This document shows, piece after piece, positions 1 to 13,200 of a DNA stretch of 64,000 nt (positions are counted from its first letter, which is position 1; each line of letters starts with the position of its first letter). The notes beneath the pieces were generated by a model, which was given only the letters and a program-made list of their open reading frames with translations, ran no database searches and had not been told where the DNA came from. The DNA is from Siphonodentalium dalli (taxonomy: Eukaryota > Mollusca > Scaphopoda > Gadilida > Siphonodentaliidae), in NCBI GenBank assembly GCA_032622095.1, contig CP136064.1, positions 8,303,512 through 8,367,511 of the forward strand, read 5' to 3'. Both the position numbers and the translations under genes were made by a program.

Positions 1-89
1 CCGACCTCCTGATAATTAGGTGGAGACCACAAGCCAGCTAAGAGTGTCAATTAATAACTTACATCCCATGTTGAGGTGGCACTGAAGAG

Positions 90-720
90 GAGTAATGATG
101 GTCATTTGTATGGTTATCCTGACAGGGTTCGCGATGCCACTTGCCACATTTGGCAAAAAATATTTTCATTTGGCAAAAGTTTTGGCAGGTTACTTATTAA
201 TTCCTCAAAAAAGTTAAAAAATATCGGTCAATCAATACCATTAATTTTAGGAAACTATAACAATATAATTATATTATTGTTGTTTTATATGGTTCCAGAA
301 AAGTAAACACCTCCACGAAGATGCAGTTAATCTGGTAACATTGTTAGCGATGGGTGGAGGGATTACCAATATTTAGTGTGATGGTGGTGTTTACATAGCT
401 AATCCTCTACAGTGAAGTTCCCTTCTGATGAAGCAACTCTTCTACCATTTTATTGTTTGGTGATTGGTTTATTGTTGTATGATAAACCACAATAGAGATT
501 CGAGTGTAATTATTAACTAACTGCTTTCCTATCGATATCAAACGTCGTTCAAACCGCGATTGTCGAAACATAAAAACTCAATCAAGGTTGCAGAAAATGG
601 TACTATCAGGGATTACATTTGACAAATTCTAATAGAATTTGGCAAAAAATATTTTCATCTGGCAAATTATTTGGCAAAAGTTAATTTCATTCCAGCGCGG
701 ACCCTGTCGGTGCCATCGAT
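90..720. repeat. Dispersed repeat with TTTGGCAAA motifs, copy 1
   Basis: Contains several TTTGGCAAAAxTATTTTCAT motifs near both ends and a shared middle part with the copy at 24455-24810 (TTTTGGCAxGTxACTT, the TTCATTTTAGGAAACT-like segment, GCGGxCC end). It has no coding potential. The class is unknown. Confidence 0.5.
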
Positions 721-745
721 GGGCTGCTCAATGAATAATGAGAAT

Positions 746-1352
746 ATGTGACCCCCATATCAAATCCAGTCGTAAGTCGGGATTTTTTTTACCCTGTGCC
801 AATGCATTCTCTTATATATGCGAGTCGACCATAGGTCGCCTCGCATATATAAGAGAATTATGCATTGGCCTAACAATTTTTTACAATTTTAATAATTTTT
901 TCTTGTATTCTTTAACAATGAGCAGACGACACTCTTCTATATGATTCTATATATGTGTGGGGCTCCCTGCAGGGTAATGGATGTTTTTTATTTTATGTCC
1001 TAAAAATTGTAAGAAACATTTATTTAAAACAAATGATAAAAAATTGTTAGGCCAATGCATTCTCTTATATATGCGAGGCGACCTATGGTCGACTCGCATA
1101 TATAAGAGAATGCATTGGCACAGGGTAAAAAAATCCCGACTTGCTCATGTTTGTCTGGGGCTCTGTATGGGTGAAATTATAAAATTGTTAAAGAATACAA
1201 GAAAAAATTATTAAAATTGTAAACAATTGTTAGGCCAATGCATTCTCTTTTTTGCGAGGCGACCTATGGTCGACTGGCATATATAAGAGAATGCCTTGGC
1301 ACAGGGTAAAAAAAATCCCGACTTACGACTGGATTTGATATGGGGGTCACAT
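746..1352. mobile_element. Foldback element, TIR ATGTGACCCCC, three internal palindromes
   Basis: Terminal inverted repeats ATGTGACCCCCATATCAAAT at the left and its complement at the right run inward through a T-rich tract to CCCTGTGCC. Three near-perfect hairpins lie inside at about 799-868, 1052-1118 and 1234-1299. Spacers are AT-rich. There is no transposase, so this is a non-autonomous foldback or MITE. A clear target duplication was not seen. It lies downstream of the SLC3A1-like stop codon. Confidence 0.85.
987..1024 (-). promoter_or_regulatory. Candidate poly(A) signals inside the foldback element
   Basis: AATAAA occurs on the minus strand at 992-987 and 1024-1019. By eye no AATAAA or ATTAAA lies between these and the SLC3A1-like stop at 1525. 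If used, the transcript would end inside the transposon. This is inference from position only. Confidence 0.3.
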
Positions 1353-1524
1353 TTTTGCTTATCACACAACCTTTACGTACTTTACATGTACATGTAATAA
1401 CTTGAGTGGATCTGATGTATGACCAGGTGAAACGTTTTGGAAGCAACTTTCTAATTTCACCAATCTGCATGTAAACCAATATAAGTCGCCATTATTTGTG
1501 TTCTTTCTTTGTTTTTGTTGATAT

Positions 1525-1732
1525 TTATAAATCCTTCACTACGAAATCCCACTTGACAGCGACGCCGTCTAAAGGATCTAGTTTGAGTGACGTCAGGTCT
1601 GCGCTACCATCCACGCTGTAATGCTTTGAGCCAGTTGTTAAAGCGACGGCAGCAGAGGACGCGACTGTTGAATGCTTCGTCGTGAAATCTTTCTGTACAG
1701 ACTGAGTTCCAAAGTTTATAGCGACCAGGTAC
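1525..1732 (-). CDS. SLC3A1: SLC3A1-like exon 11 (C-terminus and stop)
   Basis: The final 69 residues: [16 protein letters not shown] ... [12 protein letters not shown] and TAA at 1527-1525. The acceptor is ttccag|GTACC, and the first G completes a Gly codon from exon 10. It is the last strand set of the C-terminal domain. It lacks the extended Cys-bearing tail of mammalian rBAT, so the protein ends earlier. Confidence 0.88.
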
Positions 1733-4700
1733 CTGGAAATTAGCACGAACGAATTGTTATGTTTGACAGATCATTGAGTGAAAATATTGTGGGTTAATCC
1801 TTCCACGACTGCAAAGCTGCAAATAGCGTGTTTGTCATTTGTAGAATGAGAAGTTCCCCAGTTGAAGTTGGTGATGTTCACCTATTGGGCACCTCAATTA
1901 TGAATTTTATCATCTGCAAAATAGGGGATATAGAAACTTCCTAAAAGGGAAATGTAACTAAAAATAATGTTAATTTGATACTATAGATACTTCCCAGAAG
2001 ATGAGGCATAAGCAGAATGAGGTCTCCAGGGGGTGAATTTGGTGATGCTAGCCCGCTATGCGGGATAGCATCACTAAATTATGACAGACACACTATTTGC
2101 AGGCTTGGATTTGACAGTACTCTTATAATGTAAAAATGACACGTGTGCGTTACGTTACAAACATGGATATATCACAAATAACTCCTAATCACTGACTATT
2201 TTGTAATTTCGTTGTGAACATATGTGCACCGAGATACATACACGCATCTGTATACTTTTAAACAATTAAACTACCTAGAATTATCTATCTAGAAATGAAT
2301 AATTTACATATGGATATTTTGAATTAATGGTTGCCGCATTGGAAGCCATCCGTTGGGCGCCTTACAATATTCGACATACCATATTATCTAAGACGTAATT
2401 GTAACCACAATAAGACCTTTGCATTTCTTTGACCTTGAAATAGTTACAGATTACAATAAAAGATGCTAGTAGGTCACATGGTTTGATAATTGCCTCCTAT
2501 ATCAACCCACAGAGGCAATGTGTTGGCAATTGTGACAGTTTGTGTCAATTTGGTGACCATGGCACAGCCACGAGAAACGTTGAGTGTGGCACTCGAACTT
2601 CTTCGTTTTCGACCAAGCATTCTAGACAATATGTTCCATAACATTTATGGAATTGTTTAAGTTGTTATAAATATAGGTTTGATGATGGGGAATATTCGTG
2701 AATATTCGTTTTGGGTTAATATATGTTTGATGATGGGGAATATTCGTGAATGTTCATTTTGGGTTAATATATGTTTGATAATGGGGAATATTCGTGAATG
2801 TTCGTTTTGGATTAAACAGCTCTCTTACCCTTCTTCGCCGTCCCACTCTCGGACGAAGGAAATCACATTTTCATCCTCTAAAGTTCGGACATATTCTCCG
2901 TGTTGGAAGGACGGTTCTTCGCGCAAAGCCAGCAATGACGTCATGTAGCTCAATAAGGAATCATCATTCTCCGTTTGATTCTGGAAAAAGCGGCAAAGTA
3001 TTATTCATTATTCACATAATCCGTTCGCGTATTTCTGTTTTCATTTTCTTTATATAATTATGAATTTACACATTAAAGGTGGATTATATCTTTATAAACA
3101 TGTATTATATAGTTACCGGGGTACAAAATATTAGATCCGAGTCGAAGACTCCTGACCGGAAATGCTTCAATCGATTAATATTAATTTTATTTCGAATAAG
3201 TTCTGGTCTAAAAAGGTGTGGTTGTTTAGCTAACGAACAATATTGGTTACTGGTAACAGAGACCAGAAATTGTATTGTGTAATTATGTCACAAATAAACG
3301 TTAATTATATTCAGTATCGCTTATAACTATGGAATAAAACAATACAACCAATCAATCTGGGACATTTGATGATCCCTACGTATCCATATGAACAGCCTAA
3401 TGCTCTATATCACTATATGGTATCACCCGAATGGTCTGTTCTAAAAATAGACAAATACATGGTCCCAATAAAATATTCGAAATAAAATCAACATTAATTG
3501 GTAGAAGCATTTCCGGACATGGGTCTTCAGTTCATATTTATTATGTTATACCCACGCAACTATTTCAAATTTGTTATTTAAAGCGATAATCCATCTTTAA
3601 TTTAACATGATTATTGATTATTCTGTCATTTCGCAATATGCATAAACAATTTTTAAAAAGCACAATTGTCCACTCAAAACATGAATGAATGATGTTCATC
3701 AGACTCGAAACAAGTGGTGGACCTGGCGTGGGGAACACCAATTTACTGCCGGAATATCTACTCAATTTTACTACTTTTTGACTGGATACGCCATGGTAAA
3801 ATTGTGTTTACGCAATATTGTTCGTTGTGTCATAAAACTGTTTAAGGAACTTTCGCGATCTTAACTCATGGGTCAAAGAATTCCGCCCAGAACATGATTT
3901 CCAGCAAATACTTATTGTCTGAACCAACCTGTACTCCATTTTCCGCTGGGTTTGGATTGAGAGCAATCCATGGATCGCATGATTCACAGAACCCTCCAGT
4001 TGTTGTCGTATTCCACAACATCGGCGATCTCCACGGCTTGGCTCTGGACGTCGCCGAGTTACTCAATGTAACGTCCTTCAGCCCAATCTCATCTCCGGCG
4101 TACAACATTGGCGTCCCGGGCAGCAAGATGGATAACATCTGAAACGCTCTGGTGAAATTTTCCCCTCCTCGAGACGCGATTCTGCTGTTGTCATCCAAAC
4201 CAGACTGTAACAAGGAATGTACAAGATACAGATATTGGTCCTATGCTGCCTTAGTGAAATATTTATGAGACGGTACGGTACCAAGATCTTGTATACATAT
4301 TATCATCTTAAGAATATTGGGTAGCATCTTCCTAAGAGGGAAAACGACTCAAAAACATCTTATAGCTTACTGTCTCCGTTTCCAACCGATATAACATGCC
4401 TCCGAATCTCCGATAAGATACAGTAACAATTTTATGTCAACTATACACTGTCTCAATATTTTATGTCTTCTGTGTATGTATTGTCTTTGTGTTGGAATAA
4501 CGTATGTTTAAACAAACAAGAAATATCTTCGTCAAGTGACAATTAACCCTTTCTTATCATATCATTTCACACATTTATTGGATAGCACACATGCTACCGA
4601 TGTTTCAAGGCGCTTGTCAACATTAAAATAAATTAACAAATTCCTAAATTTAAAGTTCAATCATGCGATAAATATATTATGCCCGCATTGAAAGCTGGTT

Positions 4701-7700
4701 CATTAGCTCCACCCCCAAATGTTCAAAAATAATATTCCGTGAATAAATGAGAGTTAAAAAGACCTTTGAATTCCAGTGAGGCTATGGAAAGCGATGTTAC
4801 CGAAACTACTATCAGCCATTGGGTACAATAAGAGCAATGAACCCTCGGATCCTCGGTGCCTCGGTGGTACATATGCATACGTCTTATTATTGAAGCATTG
4901 AGGTCCACATTTTTTGATGACTTGTAAGTTATTGTGAGCAACTTGAACTTAATCCGCTCGGATACGGGAAGCCAACGAAGCGTGAACAATGTCGTGGTAA
5001 ATGGATTCTCACACCGAGTTATAAAGGTATACATTTGAGCAAGCCTGATTATAATAAAATATAAGCAGACGACATCAGACAAACCAAACTCCAGACAGAG
5101 TTGTCTCCCATCGCTCCACTGAGATACCACTGCCGTAATGACATTAATTGGTAAGGAATTCTTACGTGTTTTTAGTTATTATGTTTTAGGATTCAAATTG
5201 TCTATGTCTGGCTCAGTTCATATTGTTCTTATCAATACCGAAAGAATTACCATTATTGCAAACTTAAAAAAAAAAATGCTGGTCAAAACAAGATAATAGG
5301 TGACTAAATAGTAGTAAATACAGTACCGCGACGATATTTAAAAATAGATTTATCGTCTGCAAAGTACACTCATTGTGACAGTGATATATCGCAGTGATAG
5401 CGTAGAGGGCGCTGTATGGAGTTTGCAGACAAACATGTACTACATAGATAGAACCGCATGACTGTCTGGATTCAGATGTTTATTACGCCTTTCGTCGCAT
5501 TTGACATAACAGGCGATTCAATTTCAAACAGTGTACATAATACATAATATAAATGTGAGGTGACATAATATACATACACAATACACACAATTTAGGTTGG
5601 TGATATTAGTGTACTACATGTACTTGGTATATTGATTAAGGATATAGCTATCAGTGTGGTGTTTAAAGTAAGTGGGTCGGGGTGTTGTGGGAGTCAACTG
5701 TCTTTTAACACGACTATTTTAGATTTTTCATATATATTTATATATCGTGGTGCATTAATCATAGCCTCAGGAGTGCAAAACATTTTCAGACAAACATGTA
5801 ATACATAAATAGAACAGCATGAGTGTCTGGATTTTGACGAAATTATCGCACGAGATTTGTTGGCGGAGCGATACCTCGAGTGCGGGACGCAGTCCCGTAC
5901 GAGAGGTATCGCGTTTCGCCAACAAATCGAGTGCGGTAATTCGTCAATATCCAGACATTCATGCTGTTCTAATTTTATTACATATCTCCGTATCATAGTA
6001 AGTTGATTCACAATCATACATCTCCGGTACAGAAAATGTGAATTTAATTGAGTTTTAACGGCATTTTAGGGTTAACGCAACAATCAGACCCGTCTATCCG
6101 CCAGTGACCTTGACCCATCTTTAATGATGTGTTTGAAATTAAATTATGTGCCTCGACAAACATATTCTTGAAATTATTGTTTCTTTATTGTCGTCATTGA
6201 AAAAGTTAAAATAGTAACGGCGAGAACCAGTCTAACAACACTGAATGAAATAGTTCCGTCGACAGATTGCACTAGTGCGATTCTGATAATTATCACACGC
6301 CTGGAAACTCGTGCGATCATGCGAATTACGTTGATAGATATGTAATAAAAGTCCATACGGATTCATATTCATAGGTGGGAAATGTTCATATAATAAGTTC
6401 AACTTATTATCCGGACATTGCCTATGTGAACTACTCGCCAATGATTATTTTGTAAAAACAATCGATAAAAAATGGTGTTTATATACTGGAAAATATTTGT
6501 GCAGCAGAACTGATTTCATAACAAAAATAGCTTGTTTCAAGGCGCTTGTCAACATTAAAATAAATTAACAAATTCCTAAATTTAAAGTTCAATCATGCGA
6601 TAAATATATTATGCCCGCATTGAAAGCTGGTTCATTAGCTCCACCCCCAAATGTTCAAAAATAATATTCCGTGAATAAATGAGAGTTAAAAAGACCTTTG
6701 AATTCCAGTGAGGCTATGGAAAGCGATGTTACCGAAACTACTATCAGCCATTGGGTACAATAAGAGCAATGAACCCTCGGATCCTCGGTGCCTCGGTGGT
6801 ACATATGCATACGTCTTATTATTGAAGCATTGAGGTCCACATTTTTTGATGACTTGTAAGTTATTGTGAGCAACTTGAACTTAATCCGCTCGGATACGGG
6901 AAGCCAACGAAGCGTGAACAATGTCGGGGTAAATGGATTCTCACACCGAGTTATAAAGGTATACATTTGAGCAAGCCTGATTATAATAAAATATAAGCAG
7001 ACGACATCAGACAAACCAAACTCCAGACAGAGTTGTCTCCCATCGCTCCACTGAGATACCACTGCCGTAATGACATTAATTGGTAAGGAATTCTTACGTG
7101 TTTTTAGTTATTATGTTTTAGGATTCAAATTGTCTATGTCTGGCTCAGTTCATATTGTTCTTATCAATACCGAAAGAATTACCATTATTGCAAACTTAAA
7201 AAAAAAAATCCTGGTCAAAACAAGATAATAGGTGACTAAATAGTAGTAAATACAGTACCGCGACGATATTTAAAAATAGATTTATCGTCTGCAAAGTACA
7301 CTCATTGTGACAGTGATATATCGCAGTGATAGCGTAGAGGGCGCTGTATGGAGTTTGCAGACAAACATGTACTACATAGATAGAACCGCATGACTGTCTG
7401 GATTCAGATGTTTATTACGCCTTTCGTCGCATTTGACATAACAGGCGATTCAATTTCAAACAGTGTACATAATACATAATATAAATGTGAGGTGACATAA
7501 TATACATACACAATACACACAATTTAGGTTGGTGATATTAGTGTACTACATGTACTTGGTATATTGATTAAGGATATAGCTATCAGTGTGGTGTTTAAAG
7601 TAAGTGGGTCGGGGTGTTGTGGGAGTCAACTGTCTTTTAACACGACTATTTTAGATTTTTCATATATATTTATATATCGTGGTGCATTAATCATAGCCTC

Positions 7701-10159
7701 AGGAGTGCAAAACATTTTCAGACAAACATGTAATACATAAATAGAACAGCATGAGTGTCTGGATTTTGACGAAATTATCGCACGAGATTTGTTGGCGGAG
7801 CGATACCTCGAGTGCGGGACGCAGTCCCGTACGAGAGGTATCGCGTTTCGCCAACAAATCGAGTGCGGTAATTCGTCAATATCCAGACATTCATGCTGTT
7901 CTAATTTTATTACATATCTCCGTATCATAGTAAGTTGATTCACAATCATACATCTCCGGTACAGAAAATGTGAATTTAATTGAGTTTTAACGGCATTTTA
8001 GGGTTAACGCAACAATCAGACCCGTCTATCCGCCAGTGACCTTGACCCATCTTTAATGATGTGTTTGAAATTAAATTATGTGCCTCGACAAACATATTCT
8101 TGAAATTATTGTTTCTTTATTGTCGTCATTGAAAAAGTTAAAATAGTAACGGCGAGAACCAGTCTAACAACACTGAATGAAATAGTTCCGTCGACAGATT
8201 GCACTAGTGCGATTCTGATAATTATCACACGCCTGGAAACTCGTGCGATCATGCGAATTACGTTGATAGATATGTAATAAAAGTCCATACGGATTCATAT
8301 TCATAGGTGGGAAATGTTCATATAATAAGTTCAACTTATTATCCGGACATTGCCTATGTGAACTACTCGCCAATGATTATTTTGTAAAAACAATCGATAA
8401 AAAATGGTGTTTATATACTGGAAAATATTTGTGCAGCAGAACTGATTTCATAACAAAAATAGCTTCCATGGAAACATGACTACATCTCTGACGGTGCAAG
8501 ATTATCTGAATGGCCTCGGTTGCTCAATCGGTTAGGGGTAAAATGCCACGCCGTTTCACCCTCCAGCACTGGCGATAAGTGTTCAAATCCACGTGTTTCC
8601 ATCGAGGACTTTGTAACTCCAAATCGTTATCTGGTGTAGTTGCCAGTACTCGCCGATGGCCGGTGGTTTGCCGCACATGGTCGACGAGTTTATCAGCCAT
8701 TGAAATCACTGTCAGCTTAGCCGTAAGTGTGTGGATTTCCTTCATCACTAAAACTGGCAATGTCGTGATGTATGGCCTTAGTTACTGAAAGCGACATTAA
8801 ACCCCAATCAATCTGAATGATATTCTGATAACTCACCAGCCAGTTGGGCCAACTCCCTGCCGGAGAGTTATCCTCCCACTGTTTTGTCTTCTCGGATATA
8901 CATTTCCCGTCGCAGTTGGAGGATGATGCTTCAAGGAACTCAATGTTCACAGGGAAATTCGTACACTTTGCGCCGAAGTATTCGTAATAGTTCATCACAG
9001 ATTGTATGTTACCTTGTCCATTAATGTCAGCGAACATCAGCCTGTGGGAACAAAATGTATCATCGTTATAATACTAAATAATGTATGTCATTTATATAGA
9101 GCTTAATCCCTGGTGTAGCTCTAAGCGCTTACATTATTACCCCAGCTGTTGTTTATGAGTAATGCCGAGTCTTGTGCCTGCTGCCATTTTACAGGCGCTT
9201 CACTAGAGCGGCTTACGGATACCCAACAACCAGGTACCTATTTCTCGTCTAGGTACGACGAAGCGAGCACAGTGCAAGAGACCCTGCCCAAGGGTCACAA
9301 CCTGGCGCGAGATTTGAAACAGCGTGTGGCTATATACACACATGGCTTAATCTGGCCAAGCCACTATTACGGAGACCATAGTCCAACAGCCGGCGCGAAC
9401 TCATGCCGGTGCGTTAACACCATTACAAGTCCGACACTCTAACCACCGGGCAACCACTTCGTTGCATGTTGTTTAAATTTCATTTTACGATCATTAATGG
9501 CAACTGTCTATATATTGAGACTGATTTGAATAACCATATTTCAATCCATTGTGAGGCAAAACGCCATACATCAAACCCTCCGTCCAAACGTAAGTGTTCA
9601 GTGGTCATGTTGATTTGAGACAATTTACCTGAGGTAGCAATACACGATTTTATGGGTTTGTAGGAGGGCTGCAAAAATAAATATGATTTTAAGCATATAA
9701 GGCTGATGACTGTCGGTTTGGTCTTTGTTATTCATGAGAGTACTGCATTGGTGGTTTAATTATTTTAAAAGGTACCTTAGTTTACAAAATGGATTGATGT
9801 CTGAATACGAAGTATGTGTTTCGTAACCATCTCAAAATTGTGAAGACGTCCAGAAATTGTGGATTGCTACCTGAGCCGGGGGTTCGAGCTTGTAGTTTAA
9901 TCATTGTATTTCCGGTCGTCAATTGGACAAACATGATTGGAATTCATTCAAGCTTGCAGTTTCAGCGACTAAACTTGTCAAATGCCGTGCGGTTGACGAT
10001 ACAAAATATACAATTAGCACATATTTAGACAATATATACCATAAACCTATATTTACCGTATGTACTGTCTTCCAGAGTAGCTGACCAACACTTGATTAAC
10101 ATATGTATATATATATGTGTATATGTATATGTACGAGGGTGTGTATGTGTATATATATA

Positions 10160-10210
<51 letters not shown>

Positions 10211-13200
10211 GTGTATATGTATGTGTGTGTATATGTATATTTATTTATATATGAAGAAAATACCCCTTTGACAAAACCCTGCTCCAACATCAGTTAAGAC
10301 GAACGAAAAATCACATAAACCCCACCAAATGTTATAGCTATCAAATCATCCATAACCCATATATAGCAATATGCTCTGGAAGGCACTACACCAACCACCA
10401 TAAAATCACAAAATCTTGCATGTAAATATGTTCAGCTGTCATCTTGTAAACATTTTGTATCTAAATCGATTGTATTGGGAGGGGGGCTTCATAAGTTGAA
10501 AAAACTTGTGCCCCGATCCCTTTTGTATTATATGCAAATAAAATACGTTTCAAGTCAAGTCAATGCTGTGCGGTTGACGATACAAAATATACAATTAGCA
10601 CATATTTAGTATGCTTTAATTGTTAACGCTGCAAATTAATGCAGAACATGGATATGTACATATATACAATGGGGTCACTTACATCATCATCACCATCGTC
10701 AACATCCTCATCGTCATCAACATCATCATCATTTAACTTAACTCCCGAAACCATATATGAAATAACAGATTGCTTTATATCTGTTATAGACCAGAGGTGT
10801 ACCTGATGAGCTGCTGTGGCCAAACATTTTTTTATAGGACCAACTTTCGGTACAAAAATATGATTTCGGAACGGACTTAGTAAACATTTTCCAAACAATT
10901 GATTCCTTCTGTGTTATCAAGCTAGTACGATAAGTCAAAAAATAAACACTAAAAAAATAACAAACGACAACCTATTTTATATATACATTTAAAAAATTGT
11001 TTCATTACTCTATATATTGCCTATTTCAATATTATCATCCAATGCACACTACGATGACCTTTAACTATATTTATCGGGAACTACAGGTATATATACTCAT
11101 CCAATGCATGCTACGATGACCTTTATCTATATTTGTGTAACTATGGGTGTGTAACTTCTCTGTATACTCAATATATACATGTATATGCCTTATACTATTA
11201 TCGCATAATTAAAACTTCACATAACCGATGAATAATCAACCGTTCTACTATCCTAACTGTTTTTGTTGACTTTTAGATAGCCGTGGGTTCACGCCTTCCG
11301 GTTACCAGTCGATGCATCACGCGGGTTTTTATCTGCCTGCTCGGTGTGTCGGTGTGGTGCTTGCGGACCTTGCCAATAAGTTATCATTCCTGACATCCCC
11401 TTTGGCATAATTGCCATAAACCATAAAACAGATGATATAAAATATACAATTAGCACATATTTAGTATGCTTTAATTGTTAACGCTGCAAATTAATGCAGA
11501 ACATGGATATGTACATATATACAATGGGGTCACTTACATCATCATCACCATCGTCAACATCCTCATCGTCATCAACATCATCATCATTATTCATCTGCAT
11601 CATCATCATCACCATCATCATCGTCATCATCATCAACACCATCATTATCAACACCATCGTCATCACCATCATCATCATCATCATAATCGTCATCAACAAC
11701 ACCATCGTCATCATCATCATCTTCATCATCCGTATTTTTGTCGCCGTCTTTATACATCTTCGTTAACATCTATCGTCACCATTATCCCGTCATCAACATC
11801 GTCAACGGTGTTATCGTCGTCGTCAATCGCCATCAGTGTCGTCGCAAAATCGCCGTAATTTTTTTTTCCTCATTATCTAGACAAGGTACACATGCTGACA
11901 TTACACATGTGTAATGCCAGCATGTGCATGTACATGTTGTTGATCGAATCATGTTGTGTCATCTCTTGTTTTTTCGTGAATCTTCATGCACGCCTTAACA
12001 AATATCGCTAAACTTTTCTGAGTAGCTGGGTTTTGGCTACCGAGTAAAATATAAAATCGTGCTCTAGATGGCTCTTGCCAAAAGTTAGCCGGGATATATC
12101 TCAGCCAATATACCATAAACCTATGTTTAAAATATTAAGGCATAGCGACAGAACGACAACGTGGTGGCCCTGGTGGGTTCAGTCGAACTTTTGAAAAGGC
12201 AGAAGCTGCAATCATTGATAACGATGACGATGATGACGATGAGGACGATGTTTGCTCGCAGTTGCCTGTGACCGTGGATGGAATATCTGTATACACTTTA
12301 ATTAATGTTGTCGAAATATCAAATGATTATTTATTAGACAATAAACTTTAATTGAATTTAAATGAAGTGGTTCCATTCAAAGAGCTATGTATCATAGTGG
12401 AATAGCGGGGTTAATACTTTGCCCGAAAGTCTTAGAAGAGTAATTTATTGGGATCAGTTACAACCAAATCAATAAGAGTGTGGGAACGGATCAATGTAGG
12501 CCACGTGAATACAGAATGCTGCATTACTGGTCTGAGAAGTATAGCGTATCGTAGGTTTACGCCATGGCATGTGACATGGCGCACAAAGTGCAATACAATC
12601 GTACGTCGGCTGAGACCGGCGCTTTTTGGTCGTACGTTCTGGAAGGAACCGAATGGCCCCACGGCAGACTTTCAGGCGAATTCTCTAACTGCTTTGTCTT
12701 AAGAATTGTTGTGGTATATCTATATTCTTACACTATATACTGGATTCAACAAAGATTGTGAAACCTCTAAACTGTGTCTGAGCCAGCTTTACCCAACGTG
12801 GAGTTAACTATTTACGGCCTACTATAGGACAGTTATCCTGATTCGTTTATCCCTTTACCCAACAGAAGGGCCCTGTGCCAATGCATTCTCTTGTATATGC
12901 GAGTCGACCATAGGTCGCCTCGCATATATAAGAGAATGCATTGGCTTAACACATTAAAAATTGTAAAATTGTTAAAGAATGTAAGAAAAATGGTAAAAAG
13001 TGTTAAAAAAATATTTTTTTTAGGCCAATGCATTCTCTTATATATGCGAGGCGACCTATGGTCGACTCGCATATATAAGAGAATGCATTGGCACAGGGCA
13101 TAACTGTAACTATCACAATGTGGTCAAGGAGCCGGTTCCAATGATATCCATATTTGTATGGTTCTATTGAGACAGACCGAAGATATTTTAGGCTGTTGAA

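Larger units (their letters stand above)
4601..8464. repeat. Direct tandem duplication, two copies of 1,932 bp
   Basis: Copy 1 is 4601-6532 and copy 2 is 6533-8464. Reading both through by eye gives two mismatches: T4995 versus G6927, and G5278 versus C7210. The duplication lies wholly in intron 8 of the SLC3A1-like gene and encodes nothing recognisable. Such identity means a very recent duplication, conversion, or an assembly duplicate. Confidence 0.95.
9990..12130. repeat. Repeatedly duplicated segment with CAT/ATC repeats
   Basis: The string CAAAATATACAATTAGCACA occurs near 10000 and 10577, with a nearly identical form near 11440. The copies at 10577-10735 and 11437-11590 share about 160 bp nearly identically, including the TTACATCATCATCACCATCG start of a CAT repeat. 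The third-copy repeat then grows to about 200 bp. Another common tail (TATACCATAAACCTAT) appears near 10034 and 12109. Confidence 0.7.

Noticed and set aside
3866-3928. Extension of exon 9 to the in-frame stop at 3868
   Set aside because: It would end the protein before the C-terminal domain found in exons 10 and 11. The CAG|GTTGGT donor keeps frame and family alignment.
4723-8373. Minus-strand frames present twice (for example 135 and 107 codons)
   Set aside because: They are duplicated only because the 1,932-bp segment is duplicated. They show no family motif and one crosses a hairpin element.
8511-8600. Functional tRNA gene
   Set aside because: A and B boxes are present but the arms do not form a proper cloverleaf and the sequence continues into a SINE body with a repeat tail.
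11475-11858. His-rich protein
   Set aside because: Product of the CAT microsatellite. Other frames are equally open.
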